Below, piece by piece: positions 63,889-64,000 of a stretch of 64,000 bases of DNA (position 1 is its first letter; each line of letters begins with the position of its first letter). The notes beneath the pieces were generated by a model. The model made no database searches. It was not told the origin of the DNA and saw nothing but the letters and a program-made list of their open reading frames with translations. The translations under genes and the position numbers were made by a program. The stretch spans positions 124,001 through 188,000 of the forward strand of contig NZ_QMBQ01000010.1 of assembly GCF_003289965.1 (NCBI RefSeq), in the 5' to 3' direction. Origin of the DNA: Mesorhizobium atlanticum (lineage in GTDB: Bacteria > Pseudomonadota > Alphaproteobacteria > Rhizobiales > Rhizobiaceae).

Positions 63889-64000
63889 TCAACTCATCCA
63901 ATTGCCGCCGTCGACATTATAGGTCTGCGCGAGGATGTAATCGCTGTCGGATGAGGCCAGGAACACGGCGAGCCCGGCAATATCCTCGGGCTGCGCGAAA
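63889..64000 (-). CDS. SDR family oxidoreductase, C-terminal end (partial)
   Basis: The C-terminal 36 residues of a short-chain dehydrogenase: PEDIAGLAVFLASSDSDYIL, then AQTYNVDGGNWMS and TGA. The pattern 'AxxVFLASxxSDYIxxQxYxVDGG' is typical of polyol or gluconate/2-dehydro-sugar dehydrogenases. The gene continues beyond the right edge. Located upstream of the zinc dehydrogenase on the same strand. Confidence 0.85.
   Translation of the reverse strand, partial: FAQPEDIAGLAVFLASSDSDYILAQTYNVDGGNWMS

Noticed and set aside
1-64000. tRNA, rRNA, CRISPR, insertion sequence, prophage
   Set aside because: I looked for T-loop GGTTCGAATCC-like sequences, regular spaced repeats, transposase and integrase motifs; none was convincing. 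The repeats found are non-coding palindromic elements.

Overview
The window is high-GC chromosomal DNA of an alphaproteobacterium of the order Rhizobiales, most likely a Mesorhizobium or close relative. The basis is the gene content (DUF982, DUF1127, DUF2934 and DUF6894 small proteins, KGG protein, AzlCD, Ku/LigD, a VpsF-type polysaccharide locus) and several families of palindromic intergenic repeats of rhizobial type. The species call is inference. I found no rRNA, tRNA, CRISPR array, transposase or prophage. The DNA looks like chromosomal backbone with local decay (a Fic remnant, a frameshifted hicB) and many non-autonomous repeats.

Layout. 1-7.1 kb: stress-type genes, with an SDR with basic N-terminal extension, a Crp/Fnr regulator, an alpha/beta hydrolase of haloacetate dehalogenase type, and a run of very small hydrophilic proteins at 5.4-7.1 kb. 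7.3-9 kb: an Lrp regulator divergent from azlCD. 9-12.4 kb: two proteins of unknown function and a PAS-PAS-GGDEF-EAL protein. 12.7-17.2 kb: an M20 amidohydrolase, two tandem diaminopropionate ammonia-lyase paralogues and a divergent Lrp regulator, a probable amino-acid catabolic unit. 17.3-29.8 kb: single-gene housekeeping and stress functions (HxlR/DUF1330 pair, SDRs, Asr-like His/Lys-rich secreted protein, YdeI family, LysR, an HtrA-like pseudoprotease with a PDZ domain, YghU-type GST, PEBP, aminotransferase, GYD and other small-domain proteins). 29.8-37 kb: amidohydrolase, GFA enzyme, isochorismatase-like hydrolase, LysR/MFS pair and a long amidase.

37.2-39.3 kb holds the most unusual unit: two paralogous 26-33 residue peptides starting MKK(V/I)YEKP, with a leader like that of lasso-type RiPP precursors. 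Each has the same promoter and start geometry, and they flank a membrane-anchored protein with an SdrD-B-like domain. No RiPP maturation enzyme is visible in the window.

39.4-46.8 kb: exonuclease III, a small alpha/beta hydrolase, then a non-homologous end-joining locus (Ku, a TPR protein overlapping Ku by 4 bp, LigD) with a deleted Fic gene between Ku and LigD.

46.9-60.7 kb: an exopolysaccharide locus in several transcription units. It holds a FemAB/CelD-like GNAT protein, a flippase, a GT4, a DUF1972 glycosyltransferase with a GH5 hydrolase, VpsF, a Wzz/BY-kinase-like protein with a degenerate P-loop, and a beta-propeller glycosyltransferase-like protein coupled to an FAD oxidoreductase. 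Sigma-54 promoter sequences precede three of the units, so the locus looks RpoN-controlled. A hicAB module with a frameshifted antitoxin lies inside it. 61.1-64 kb: GNAT, LacI regulator, zinc alcohol dehydrogenase and the end of an SDR, probably a polyol or sugar catabolic operon running off the right edge.
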